A stretch of DNA of 64,000 nucleotides from Lachnospiraceae bacterium. Its GTDB lineage: Bacteria > Bacillota > Clostridia > Lachnospirales > Lachnospiraceae. Shown here piece after piece: positions 8,055 through 16,293 of the stretch (position 1 is its first letter; each line of letters starts with the position of its first letter). The position numbers were made by a program, and so were the translations under genes. Location of the stretch: contig SVEO01000002.1 in assembly GCA_015057275.1 (NCBI GenBank), forward strand, positions 41,784 through 105,783, given 5' to 3'. Below the pieces are notes generated by a model. It was not told the DNA's origin and did not search any database. It saw nothing but the letters and a program-made list of their open reading frames with translations.

Positions 8055-9083
8055 ATGAAACATTATGCATATTTATACATTTTTCTTCTAGTATTTTTAT
8101 GTTTTCCCCTGACCGGATGCCAGTCAAAAAATGCGGTTCCGTATCAGACCACCAATATTGCGATGGGAACTACCATTTCCATGTCCCTTTACGGCGATGG
8201 AGAACTGTCCTCTACCGGAGATGCTGTTTTAGATACATTACGAGAGATTGAAAATTCGCTAATCTCATGGCGTGTCGCTGATTCAGAGATTGCACAGGCC
8301 AATGCTTCGGCAGGTTCGGTAGATGGATTTGAATTGTCTGATACGACCGCGGCTTATCTGGAAACCGTACTGGAAGTTGCAAAAAACAGCGATGGTGCAC
8401 TTGATATAACGCTCGGCCGGCTTTCGCGACTGTGGGACATTGGCGGCAGCAATCCACAAGTACCGGAAGCATCGGAGATTTTAGAACTTCTTGCAGATAT
8501 CGGTTATGAAAAAGTAACATTAAGTAGTAACACATTGCTACTTCCTAGTAATATGAGTCTCGATTTGGGGGCAGTTGGCAAAGGCATCGGCTGTGATGAA
8601 ATTTACGATTTATTGCGCGCGAATTCCTCGGTAAATGCGGCAACGGTAAGTGTCGGCGGCAGCATAATTACCTATGGCAGCAAGCCGGACGGCTCGAATT
8701 GGAACGTAGCAATCACTGACCCACGCTATGATAACAGCTACCTCGGCATACTTTCGCTTTCCGGTACGAATTATATTTCGACCTCCGGTGATTATGAAAA
8801 ATATATTATGGAAGATGATATGCGCTATCATCACATATTGGACCCTTTGACCGGTTATCCGGCACAGAATGGATTGATTTCTGTGACGATTGTATGTGAC
8901 AACGGTCTTCTTAGCGACGCACTTTCTACGGCATGTTTTGTAGCCGGCTATGAAAAAAGTTTAGAATTGCTTAAAATTTATGATGCAGATGCAATTTTTG
9001 TAGATGAAAATTACAATGTATATGTGACAGACGGTATCACAGATGCTTTTACATTATCAAATGATGTGTATACACTGCAATAA
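8055..9083 (+). CDS. ApbE-family FAD:protein FMN transferase (lipoprotein)
   Basis: This 342-residue protein attaches FMN covalently to Thr/Ser of target proteins outside the membrane, using FAD. It has a lipobox-like N-terminus (LTGCQS, Cys about 23), the motif MGTTISMSLYG (about 40), LDITLGRLSRLWDIG, DLGAVGKGIGCDEI, GGSIITYG, and the closing YHHILDPLTGYPA block that binds metal and FAD. The ATG at 8055 follows GGAAAGGG; a TTG at 8031 in frame is less likely. It heads a three-gene run with a NusG-domain-II protein and a Gx-type membrane protein, a grouping seen around flavinylated electron-transfer systems. The flavinylated partner is not in this window. Confidence 0.92.
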   Translation: MKHYAYLYIFLLVFLCFPLTGCQSKNAVPYQTTNIAMGTTISMSLYGDGELSSTGDAVLDTLREIENSLISWRVADSEIAQANASAGSVDGFELSDTTAAYLETVLEVAKNSDGALDITLGRLSRLWDIGGSNPQVPEASEILELLADIGYEKVTLSSNTLLLPSNMSLDLGAVGKGIGCDEIYDLLRANSSVNAATVSVGGSIITYGSKPDGSNWNVAITDPRYDNSYLGILSLSGTNYISTSGDYEKYIMEDDMRYHHILDPLTGYPAQNGLISVTIVCDNGLLSDALSTACFVAGYEKSLELLKIYDADAIFVDENYNVYVTDGITDAFTLSNDVYTLQ

Positions 9084-9134
9084 GTGATGCACCGATGCCA
9101 TCTGCCGACGCATGAACAGGAGAATTTATCATAT

Positions 9135-9536
9135 ATGACACGTGAAAAAAAGATTTTAATCGGCACGATTGCCGTTCTCATATTCATCGCTGTCGCGAGC
9201 GTGGCTGCGATTCTAATGATGTATTTCGGCAAGAGTGACCATGTTTATGCCGAAATTTATCAGGACGGAAAACTGATTCGCACGATTGATTTGTCAGACC
9301 CGCTGGTCGAGGAAACATTTACTGTTTCCGGCGAGGAAGGCGCATACAATAAGATACAGGTAAAAGACGGCGGCATTTCAGTCATCGAGGCAAATTGCCC
9401 GGATTTGTTGTGCATGCACATGGGAGAAATCCGTACAAATTCCCTGCCGATTACCTGCCTGCCGAACAAGCTTGTCATCCAAATAAAAGCCGGCTCTCTT
9501 TCGGAAGAAAAGCAACCGGATGTTTTTACTTATTAA
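9135..9536 (+). CDS. NusG domain II (NusG_II)-containing membrane-anchored protein
   Basis: The 133-residue protein has one N-terminal membrane segment (about 8-30) and an extracytoplasmic beta domain with the pattern YQDGKLIRTIDLSD, then VKDGGISVIEANCPDLLCMHMG (split here as two blocks, about 75-97) and LPNKLVIQI near the end. The CPDLLC-type pair of cysteines is typical of this small family. It is not the transcription factor NusG; only the small domain is shared. The ATG at 9135 follows AGGAGA by 11 nt. Its position between apbE and a Gx transporter gene suggests a role in flavin-based extracellular or quinone-linked redox chemistry (similar in layout to EetA-type proteins); that is inference. 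Confidence 0.82.
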   Translation: MTREKKILIGTIAVLIFIAVASVAAILMMYFGKSDHVYAEIYQDGKLIRTIDLSDPLVEETFTVSGEEGAYNKIQVKDGGISVIEANCPDLLCMHMGEIRTNSLPITCLPNKLVIQIKAGSLSEEKQPDVFTY

Positions 9537-9578
9537 TATTCATTACAATTGTGCCCAATATGCGCAAAAGGGGGACCG

Positions 9579-10082
9579 ATGAAAACGCGACGTCTTGTGT
9601 TACTCTCGCTGTTTACAGCGTTTGCATTAATTATTTTCACAATTGAATCTGCGATTCCGGTTATCTTGCCGATTCCCGGGATTAAACTCGGTCTGGCCAA
9701 TGTGGTAACACTTGTCATTCTCAAACAGTATGGATATAAGGATGCATTCATCGTGCTTCTACTGCGCATCGTATTTGCAAGCCTGTTTGCCGGACAGATT
9801 TTGTTTCTTTTTTACAGCCTTGCGGGCGGTCTTGCAAGCTTTCTTGCAATGTCACTTATGAATGCTTTGTTGCAAAATAAGTACACCGTCATCGTCAGCA
9901 TCATCGGCGCGATTTTTCACAATTTCGGGCAGATTTTGGCTGCTCTTTTCATTACCGGCAGCACTGTGGTGCTCATTTATCTGCCATTTTTGTTACTCTC
10001 CGGTCTGATTACCGGATGCTTTATCGGCTACGTAGCCGACTTTACGAGCAAGAAATTACGTATAATATTAAATGATTATTAA
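9579..10082 (+). CDS. Gx transporter / heptaprenyl diphosphate synthase component I-like membrane protein
   Basis: The 167-residue, very hydrophobic protein has about five membrane helices. It opens with RRLVLLSLFTAFALIIF and carries PIPGIKLGLANVVTLV (about 37-52), the hallmark of the Gx/HepT-like family related to ECF substrate-binding (S) subunits. The ATG at 9579 follows AAGGGGGACC. The neighbouring apbE and NusG_II genes point to redox or quinone metabolism (comparable to EetB in described extracellular electron transfer loci), not to a vitamin transporter. Exact substrate unknown. Confidence 0.8.
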   Translation: MKTRRLVLLSLFTAFALIIFTIESAIPVILPIPGIKLGLANVVTLVILKQYGYKDAFIVLLLRIVFASLFAGQILFLFYSLAGGLASFLAMSLMNALLQNKYTVIVSIIGAIFHNFGQILAALFITGSTVVLIYLPFLLLSGLITGCFIGYVADFTSKKLRIILNDY

Positions 10083-10118
10083 AAAACCGGCATCGCCCAT
10101 CGGCATGCCGGTCATTTT
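10081..10118. terminator. Bidirectional terminator
   Basis: ACCGGCA (10086-10092) pairs with TGCCGGT (10106-10112), flanked by A6 and T6. It separates the convergent Gx and CDF genes and could serve both. Confidence 0.8.
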
Positions 10119-10123
10119 TTCTA

Positions 10124-11041
10124 TCAGTCCACCGGATTTACGTGCACCATACAATGCTTTACTCCGGACACATTTTCTTCGATTCCATGATGCACCTGCT
10201 CGGCAATTTCATGTGCTGCGCGCAAGGATAAATCGCCGGCAACACCGATTTCAACATCAACATAAATCTTTGCACCGAACTGGCGGGTTCGCAGTTCATC
10301 AATTTCTATAACCCCATCCTGACTTAATATGAGTTCACGTATCGACTCTTCTACTTCTTTCGGACAGCTCTCGTCAGTCATTTTACTAACCGCATCCATA
10401 AAAATCTCCACAGCCGCGCGGATGATAAAAATACAAATCACGATACTCGCCACCGAGTCGAGTACCGGATAGCCGAGTCGAGCACCGGTAATACCGATGA
10501 AACTTCCGATGGAAGAAAACGCATCGGAACGATGATGCCACGCATCTGCCATCAATGCCGGCGAATTGATTTTTTTCGCCGCCGCGCGGGTATACCAATA
10601 CATACCCTCCTTGATTGCAATCGACAAAATCGCCGCCAAAAGCGCAATCATGCTTGGAATCTGCAGGCTGTCGTAATTCCCCGCAATGACATTTTTCAGT
10701 CCTGCAAGCCCGATACCGCCACCGGTAATCCCCAAAATTACCGCCAGTACAATCGCTGTCACACATTCCATCCGCTCATGTCCGTACTGATGTTTTTCAT
10801 CGGCATCTTTGGCAGAAATCTTAATACCAATGATTACCACCACCGTGCTGATGACGTCCGAAAATGAGTGAATCGCATCGGAAATCATCGCCCCGGAATG
10901 GCCGACCAGACCGGCGATAATCTTAAACGCAGACAAAATCACATTTGCAAATATACTGTTTCTCGAAACGCGCATGGCAAGCTTTTCCGACGCGTCCGTA
11001 GCTTCGTTGTGTTTCATTTCCATTTTCCTTTTACCGTGCAC
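10124..11041 (-). CDS. Cation diffusion facilitator (CDF) family transporter
   Basis: The 305-residue protein has six membrane helices and a C-terminal cytoplasmic CDF dimerisation domain (about 215-300). Helix II holds DAIHSFSDVIS (about 55) and helix V holds ADAWHHRSDAFSS (about 160), the HxxxD/DxxxD metal-site motifs expected for Zn/Mn/Fe/Co exporters. The GTG at 11041 follows AGGAGGTG with 6-nt spacing and lies downstream of the upstream gene's start-stop overlap (its stop is at 11054). It is probably cotranscribed with the ATPase/RloB-like pair, although it need not be functionally linked. The metal cannot be assigned from the sequence. Confidence 0.92.
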   Translation of the reverse strand: MHGKRKMEMKHNEATDASEKLAMRVSRNSIFANVILSAFKIIAGLVGHSGAMISDAIHSFSDVISTVVVIIGIKISAKDADEKHQYGHERMECVTAIVLAVILGITGGGIGLAGLKNVIAGNYDSLQIPSMIALLAAILSIAIKEGMYWYTRAAAKKINSPALMADAWHHRSDAFSSIGSFIGITGARLGYPVLDSVASIVICIFIIRAAVEIFMDAVSKMTDESCPKEVEESIRELILSQDGVIEIDELRTRQFGAKIYVDVEIGVAGDLSLRAAHEIAEQVHHGIEENVSGVKHCMVHVNPVD

Positions 11042-11053
11042 CTACGGCACCTC

Positions 11054-11689
11054 CTAATATGAGTCCAGTTTATCATTTAATGCATCGATCCATGTGGCAT
11101 CGCGCTCGCGCAGACGGTCAATCAGCGTGCCGAAATTACTGCTACCCATGATGTGATCGTTCGTAGGCAGTCCTTTCACACGATGATACATCTTCCAAAA
11201 ATTCTTTTCCGTCACATTAGCAAATAGTCGACGGCGCTGGTCTGTCCGTGCGTTATAGCCGCGAATCCGCAGCACATCGGCCAGAATTTTTGAATTTACA
11301 CTCTTTTTGTGTGACTTCAAAATAATATTGCGCCAATGCAAAATGATAATCTGTAATGTACACGGATTGCCGAAAACGACAACTTCCCTCGCCGCATAGT
11401 CTAATCCGTGAAACTCATTGATTTTTCTTTTAATAGCATCATATGGTTCAAATGGCTTTTGGTCCGTGTCGCAGAACACAAAAACCGCATCAAATTCACC
11501 ATTTTGATACTTATCCTGATAACGGGCAGGGATGTTGCCGTTGCCCTTGGCATTTACAAGCGTGATCTCATATTGTGAATTCCACACATCAAGTGATGTG
11601 AGGCGGGCCAGATAATCGTATTCCTCGTATCCTTCACATATGATACAAATTTTTCTCTTTTCGAAAAACAGCGGAAATTTTCCCGGCAT
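11054..11689 (-). CDS. RloB-like Toprim-fold protein (defence-associated)
   Basis: The 211-residue protein has a Toprim-like arrangement: an N-terminal strand ending IICEGYEEYDYL (about 14-25, candidate catalytic Glu) and VFVFCDTDQKP (about 68-78, a DxD metal site). The GNPCTLQIIILHW block (about 107-119) matches the NPCFELWLLLHF-type signature of RloB proteins. RloB and DUF4435 proteins pair with AAA15 ATPases in anti-phage loci such as AbiL and PARIS, where the Toprim member is the toxic effector. Here the ATPase gene is 17 nt upstream on the same strand. The family call is by motif; the nuclease activity is inferred. Confidence 0.75.
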   Translation of the reverse strand: MPGKFPLFFEKRKICIICEGYEEYDYLARLTSLDVWNSQYEITLVNAKGNGNIPARYQDKYQNGEFDAVFVFCDTDQKPFEPYDAIKRKINEFHGLDYAAREVVVFGNPCTLQIIILHWRNIILKSHKKSVNSKILADVLRIRGYNARTDQRRRLFANVTEKNFWKMYHRVKGLPTNDHIMGSSNFGTLIDRLRERDATWIDALNDKLDSY

Positions 11690-11706
11690 CCTGTTCCCCT
11701 TCTTTC

Positions 11707-12957
11707 TTACTTAATCCCCTTAACTTCAATCAGCGTATCAATAAATTCCGGCTTCGGCACGGCGCCGAGGCTTCCACGCTGATAACGCTCCATCACATTT
11801 GCTCCATCGCCACTCTGACTCTCTAAGAAATCAGCCAGTGAATACACATACACACCCTGCTCATCCTTGTGGATAAACCAAATTTGCTCGCGACGCAGCA
11901 ATCTACGACAATCCATCAGATTAATATCATGTACTGAGAAAATCATCTGTGCACTATTATTTAACTCATTGTTGAACATCGCTACAATTGCGCGTGTCAG
12001 TTTAAAATGAATACTGCTGTCGAGCTCATCAATCACCAGAATACGTCCTTCTTCGAGCGCTTCGACAATGTAACTGGCAAGCGCAGCAATTTTCTTCGTG
12101 CCGGTCGAGTCAAACAGCATACTTGGCACCGGCTTACCCTTGTAAATCGAAACAAGTCGAATCTGATCAAGCGCACGATCCGGCATATTTAACACTTGTT
12201 CGTCCGTTTTGTCGAGTTTTGCCTCATCCCATGGGATTTCGCCCGGCTCCACATACGCAAAACCGTCCATATCAAGGTCCGCATTTTTGATAAAACGCAC
12301 GACCTTTTCCTGCAGATGGTTCTTGTTTTTCAGCAAATCAATCGTCTTCTGCATCGGAATGTTAACCATACTGATAATGTCGATACGGTTGACAAATGCG
12401 ATGACCATATCTTTCATCTCCTGAAGTAGTGGGAAAGCAGTCGTGTCAAGCAGATGAAGCAATAAGCTTCCTTTGGCTAGTACCGGCATCAACTTTGTCA
12501 ATGTCTCGTCCTCGTACACATACTCGCCGTGCATTGTATCGCGAACCCAGCAAATCTTCTCATTCGCCGCCTCGCCGTCACGGACGATTTCTGTAAATTT
12601 CTCGTACGGAAATTCTTTTTTAGCGGTATCATAGCAAAAATCGTACGAGAAAATGCGCTCGTTTTCCATAAATGTCACACCTAGCTCGCAAACATCATTG
12701 TCGTTAAAAATGTTTGTAGTAAGCTCGGTCGGCTTGTTCTGCAGAATCTGTTTTAAGCTTTTGATACATTTTAAGAGGCATGTCTTACCGACGTTGTTCG
12801 GACCGTAAATTCCCGCGACCTTTAAAATATCCGCCTGCTCTTTGCGATGCACATTAGCGGCCAATTTTTTATCGTTCATGTCCGCATACATCGAAAAACG
12901 GATTCCCTCTGAAAAAATGTAACAGTTTTTTGCCCGAAGTTCAATAATCACCGGCAT
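11707..12957 (-). CDS. AAA15/AAA21-type ATPase, partner of the RloB-like protein
   Basis: The 416-residue, single-domain ATPase is of the RloA/AbiL/OLD-like class. Walker A is GIYGPNNVGKTCLL (about 51), Walker B is GRILVIDELDSSIH (about 320), followed by MIFSVHDINLMD (sensor/His switch), RREQIWFIHKD and RYQRGSLGAVPKP, the last being typical of this family's C-terminus. The start is taken at the ATG 12957 next to GGGAGG; a GTG at 12951 has better spacing, and an in-frame start farther out at 13005 lacks a site. Known relatives sense phage proteins and control a Toprim effector. It lies between a GH3 gene (51 nt away) and the RloB-like gene. Confidence 0.82.
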   Translation of the reverse strand: MPVIIELRAKNCYIFSEGIRFSMYADMNDKKLAANVHRKEQADILKVAGIYGPNNVGKTCLLKCIKSLKQILQNKPTELTTNIFNDNDVCELGVTFMENERIFSYDFCYDTAKKEFPYEKFTEIVRDGEAANEKICWVRDTMHGEYVYEDETLTKLMPVLAKGSLLLHLLDTTAFPLLQEMKDMVIAFVNRIDIISMVNIPMQKTIDLLKNKNHLQEKVVRFIKNADLDMDGFAYVEPGEIPWDEAKLDKTDEQVLNMPDRALDQIRLVSIYKGKPVPSMLFDSTGTKKIAALASYIVEALEEGRILVIDELDSSIHFKLTRAIVAMFNNELNNSAQMIFSVHDINLMDCRRLLRREQIWFIHKDEQGVYVYSLADFLESQSGDGANVMERYQRGSLGAVPKPEFIDTLIEVKGIK

Positions 12958-13008
12958 TCCCTCCCTATATGTCATTATCGCAGTGCCTGACAGCCCGCAT
13001 ATCACTTA

Positions 13009-15351
13009 TTATTCAATCTTTAAAATTAAATCCAAAATTCGCTTGCCGCAGATTTCCATTTCTGTTCTTGTCAGCAAACCCTTTTCCAAAGCTTCCAGAA
13101 GACGTTGCGGATAGCCGCACCCCATCTTCACATCGTTGCCGGCTTTGGTCTCCTTATAATGCTCGGCAAACGCCCACCAGTCGGTCGTTACCATGCCTCG
13201 ATAGCCCCACTCGTTACGCAAAATATCGGTCAACAGCTCGCGGTTTTCCGATGCTCTTACTCCGTTAATGATATTATATGAGGACATAATCGCCCACGGG
13301 CCTGCCTCTTTGACAATCATTTCAAATCCCTTTAAGTAAATTTCTCGAATTGCACGCTCGGAAGCGATAGAATCGCTGTCCTTGCGGTTCACTTCCTTGT
13401 TGTTGAGGGCAAAATGCTTAACCGTTGCTGCAATCTTGTGTGACTGGATGCCGCATACCATGGCAGCGCCGATTTTACCAGTCACATATGGGTCTTCGGA
13501 GTAGTATTCAAAATTTCGTCCACAGAGCGGATTTCGGTGAATATTCACAGCCGGAGCCAACCATACACCGATGTTATTTTCCTTGACTTCCATTGCCGCT
13601 GCCGCACCAACCTTCTCTACGAGCGCTGTATTCCACGTGCAGGCAAGCAATGTTGCGCACGGCCAGGCTGTCGTGCAAATACCGCATTCCGGGGCAATTC
13701 TTAAGCCTGCCGGGCCGTCAGCTGTCATAATATTCGGTACATCATACTGCGGAAGATTTCCAAAACCAAAGGTGTTGGCAACACCGGTGTTCGGCTGTCC
13801 GCCAAGCAGCACGGCGAGATCCTCGTCTGTCAGTCGGGTCAAAAATTCATCTAAGGTCATTTTCCCTTCTGCAACGTCGGAAAACAACATTTTCTTTTTA
13901 TTTTCCGGTAACAGGAAGCAATAGCCCTTTTGCGCTCTCACTTCCGGCAGCATACATTCCATCTGTTCCCACTTCAGACGCTCAAGACCATTCTCGTTCG
14001 GGTCCTTCGCATCTTCTACTGTAAGATTTTCATAGGTTCCGTCGGCCAACATACGCTTGCTTAAACGGTCCGGTACCAATTTTTCGCTCAACTGTTCAAC
14101 CACGATATCTTTTCCGCAAACATAGGAAAAATCTGTCAATGCTGCATTGCGTACCGAACTTCCAACATAAAAACGATAAGCACCAACTTCCAGAACGTAG
14201 GCTGATTTTTGCACCTTACCGGTGTCATCATAAGATGCCAGCGACGCAATCGCAAAAGTCATGTCTAATTCCTGCACTTCACCCGGCTGCAATTCTTCTG
14301 TCTTCGCAAATGCAACTAATTGTTTTGCGGGCTTACCGAGCTTGCCCTGCGGAGCTTCTGCGTACACCTGCACAATCTCTTTCCCCGCGTAATCGCCGGT
14401 ATTTATTACCTTTATCTTCAATGTGATACAACTTTCATTCTCCGCCTTCTCCACAGGAATGATGTCAAATGTTGTATACGATAATCCGTGACCAAACGGA
14501 TAAATTACCTTTTGTTTCGCGCCTGATACTGTTTCAAAATAACGGTAGCCAACATAAATATCCTCGATATATTCCACATAATCATCCGATTCTTGGAATG
14601 CGGCAGTGGATGGATAATCATACAAATCCTCTGCAAACGTATCGACCAGTTTCCCGGACGGATTTCCCTTGCCGACGAGCAATTCAGCCGCAGCTAATCC
14701 GCCTTCCATGCCGGCCTGCCATATGAGCAATGCCGCCTCAATAGAATCTTCTTTTGCAAACCAGGCTGTTTCAACCGCCGCGCCAATGTTAAGCACTATA
14801 ATTACATGAGAAAAATTTTCTTTTACGGTCTGAATGAGCAGCTTTTCGCCCGCCGTCAAATAAAAATCTTCCGGCTTACGGTCACACCCTTCTTCCGAGA
14901 AACGGCAAAGTGCAATTATCGCTGTATCGGTAAACGCCTTCGCTTTCGCAAGCAATTCCACCGGTACCACCGGTTCTTCCGGTTTGCCCGGCAATAAACC
15001 AGTCTCATATTGCTGAGCTACATACCTACAATAAAAGTCACACAATTCTTCACACATCGAAACGGTATCATTTTGCTGTTTCAAACCCTCATAAAGATTA
15101 CGAACATATGACACGGTCACATCACCGCTGCCACCGCCACCTTTCACATAATCAAAGCTGCCTTTACCGAACAACGCAATCTTGCTGCCCGCGCTAAGCG
15201 GCAGGACCCCGCCGTCATTTTTTAACAGCACCATACCTTCCTTCGCCGCATTCTTCGATAATTCAATATGCGCTTTTGATGCCGTCACGCGCGTACCATC
15301 TTCCCCTAATGGAATTGATGGCTGATAAAATGCTCTTGCCCATCTTTTCAT
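13009..15351 (-). CDS. Glycoside hydrolase family 3 beta-glucosidase with permuted domain order
   Basis: This is a 780-residue cytoplasmic enzyme without a signal peptide. The usual C-terminal GH3 sandwich domain comes first (about 25-250: AAKEGMVLLKNDGGVLPL and GPFAD-equivalent region), then a fibronectin-III-like part (about 285-370), and the TIM-barrel catalytic domain last (about 470-780). The barrel shows TADGPAGLR, APAVNIHRNPLCGRNFEYYSEDP in two pieces (about 605-628), KHFALNNKE, and the nucleophile Asp in YRGMVTTDWWA (about 728-738). This inverted order is known for some rumen and gut beta-glucosidases. It probably hydrolyses imported oligosaccharides. The ATG at 15351 follows GGAGGA; the PAP2 gene ends 17 nt upstream. 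Confidence 0.92.
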   Translation of the reverse strand: MKRWARAFYQPSIPLGEDGTRVTASKAHIELSKNAAKEGMVLLKNDGGVLPLSAGSKIALFGKGSFDYVKGGGGSGDVTVSYVRNLYEGLKQQNDTVSMCEELCDFYCRYVAQQYETGLLPGKPEEPVVPVELLAKAKAFTDTAIIALCRFSEEGCDRKPEDFYLTAGEKLLIQTVKENFSHVIIVLNIGAAVETAWFAKEDSIEAALLIWQAGMEGGLAAAELLVGKGNPSGKLVDTFAEDLYDYPSTAAFQESDDYVEYIEDIYVGYRYFETVSGAKQKVIYPFGHGLSYTTFDIIPVEKAENESCITLKIKVINTGDYAGKEIVQVYAEAPQGKLGKPAKQLVAFAKTEELQPGEVQELDMTFAIASLASYDDTGKVQKSAYVLEVGAYRFYVGSSVRNAALTDFSYVCGKDIVVEQLSEKLVPDRLSKRMLADGTYENLTVEDAKDPNENGLERLKWEQMECMLPEVRAQKGYCFLLPENKKKMLFSDVAEGKMTLDEFLTRLTDEDLAVLLGGQPNTGVANTFGFGNLPQYDVPNIMTADGPAGLRIAPECGICTTAWPCATLLACTWNTALVEKVGAAAAMEVKENNIGVWLAPAVNIHRNPLCGRNFEYYSEDPYVTGKIGAAMVCGIQSHKIAATVKHFALNNKEVNRKDSDSIASERAIREIYLKGFEMIVKEAGPWAIMSSYNIINGVRASENRELLTDILRNEWGYRGMVTTDWWAFAEHYKETKAGNDVKMGCGYPQRLLEALEKGLLTRTEMEICGKRILDLILKIE

Positions 15352-15368
15352 TGTTCTTTCCTCCAATA

Positions 15369-15929
15369 CTATCCAATCTTACCTTTTGCTTTTATTTTTT
15401 CTTCCCACCACGGAATTATTTTATAAATAATGTACGCGCACATTGTTCCGATCAGCGCCCCACAAATTACATCTGTCGGATAATGCACGCCGATGTACAG
15501 TCTTGAAAAACTGATGGCAGTCGCCAAAATAATCGCCGCAATGCCTTCCTTTTTTTTCCCGGCAAAGACAAGTGCCATTGCTGCGGCAAACGATGATGCC
15601 GTATGCCCGGAAGGAAAGGAAAAATCGTGTGGCTTGGCAATCAAAATCTGTAAGCTGTCAATCACTTCATACGGCCGAATGCGCGCCACCGCATTTTTCA
15701 GCACTACATTCGTTATAAGAAAACAAAGTAGCAACGACAACAAGCCTGCAATCCCCACCCGGCGATACTTTTTCGTCAGGCAAAATACCATGCACAATGC
15801 AATCCAAATCAACCCTGCATTCCCCAACGATGTAATCGCCACCACGAGTGGGTTCAACACCGGCACACGAATATATTCCTGAATCCATAATAAGAGTTGT
15901 CCGTCTATGCTTTGAATAAACTCTAACAT
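15369..15929 (-). CDS. PAP2-family membrane phosphatase
   Basis: The 186-residue protein has about five membrane helices and the three-part PAP2 active site: KNAVARIRPYE (about 88-98), PSGHTASS (about 118-125) and SRLYIGVHYPTDV (about 155-167). Relatives dephosphorylate undecaprenyl diphosphate or phosphatidic acid at the outer face of the membrane. ATG 15929 follows GGAGAG; ATG 15941 in frame is an alternative. It is the first gene of the run leading to GH3, and its long leader consists of 92-bp repeats. Confidence 0.9.
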   Translation of the reverse strand: MLEFIQSIDGQLLLWIQEYIRVPVLNPLVVAITSLGNAGLIWIALCMVFCLTKKYRRVGIAGLLSLLLCFLITNVVLKNAVARIRPYEVIDSLQILIAKPHDFSFPSGHTASSFAAAMALVFAGKKKEGIAAIILATAISFSRLYIGVHYPTDVICGALIGTMCAYIIYKIIPWWEEKIKAKGKIG

Positions 15930-15945
15930 GTTGCTCTCCATTCCC

Positions 15946-16172
15946 AAATGTCTGCTCCGCAGCCGCTTGGCTCATTGTGTTCGCGTATACCCTGCCGTGT
16001 TTTCGCTTCGCTCCATCCCGGCTCGCGCACATTCGCCAAATGTCTGCTCCGCAGCCGCTTGGCTCATTGTGTTCGCGTATACCCTGCCGTGTTTTCGCTT
16101 CGCTCCATCCCGGCTCGCGCACATTCGCCAAATGTCTGCTTCGCAGCCGCTTGGCTCATTGTGTTCGCGTAT
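15946..16172. repeat. 92-bp tandem direct repeat (about 2.5 copies)
   Basis: Units begin at 15946, 16038 and 16130 with AAATGTCTGCT; the third unit stops after about 43 bp at the -10 element of the PAP2 promoter. The copies differ by very few bases. The units contain CTTCGCTCC and CAGCCGC blocks reminiscent of the repeat at the window start, but the sequence is different. Confidence 0.88.
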
Positions 16173-16201
16173 ATTATATCACGAGACACTTTATATAGCA
16201 A
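16173..16201 (-). promoter_or_regulatory. Promoter of the PAP2-GH3 run
   Basis: On the minus strand TTGCTA (16196-16201) and TATAAT (16173-16178) are 17 bp apart. Transcription from here would carry the 92-bp repeats as a leader of roughly 235 nt. Confidence 0.65.
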
Positions 16202-16293
16202 AAGATTTCTTATGTTTTCCATTAAAACAGTTGGTTTTTTGAGGTTACTTATGTTAAAATATAAACAATTAAAATCGTAAGGAGGCTACACCT

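Noticed and set aside
8055-10082. Rnf or Nqr complex genes
   Set aside because: ApbE also serves these complexes, but no RnfC/D/G/E/A/B subunit is encoded here.
10386-10766. A 126-codon minus-strand frame inside the CDF gene
   Set aside because: It is a shifted-frame shadow of the cation diffusion facilitator, which is complete in its own frame.
15946-16172. Possible CRISPR array
   Set aside because: The repeats are directly contiguous 92-bp units without unique spacers and no cas gene is near.
15667-16242. Open frames across the 92-bp repeats
   Set aside because: Periodic peptides produced by the repeats; no ribosome sites, and one overlaps the PAP2 gene.
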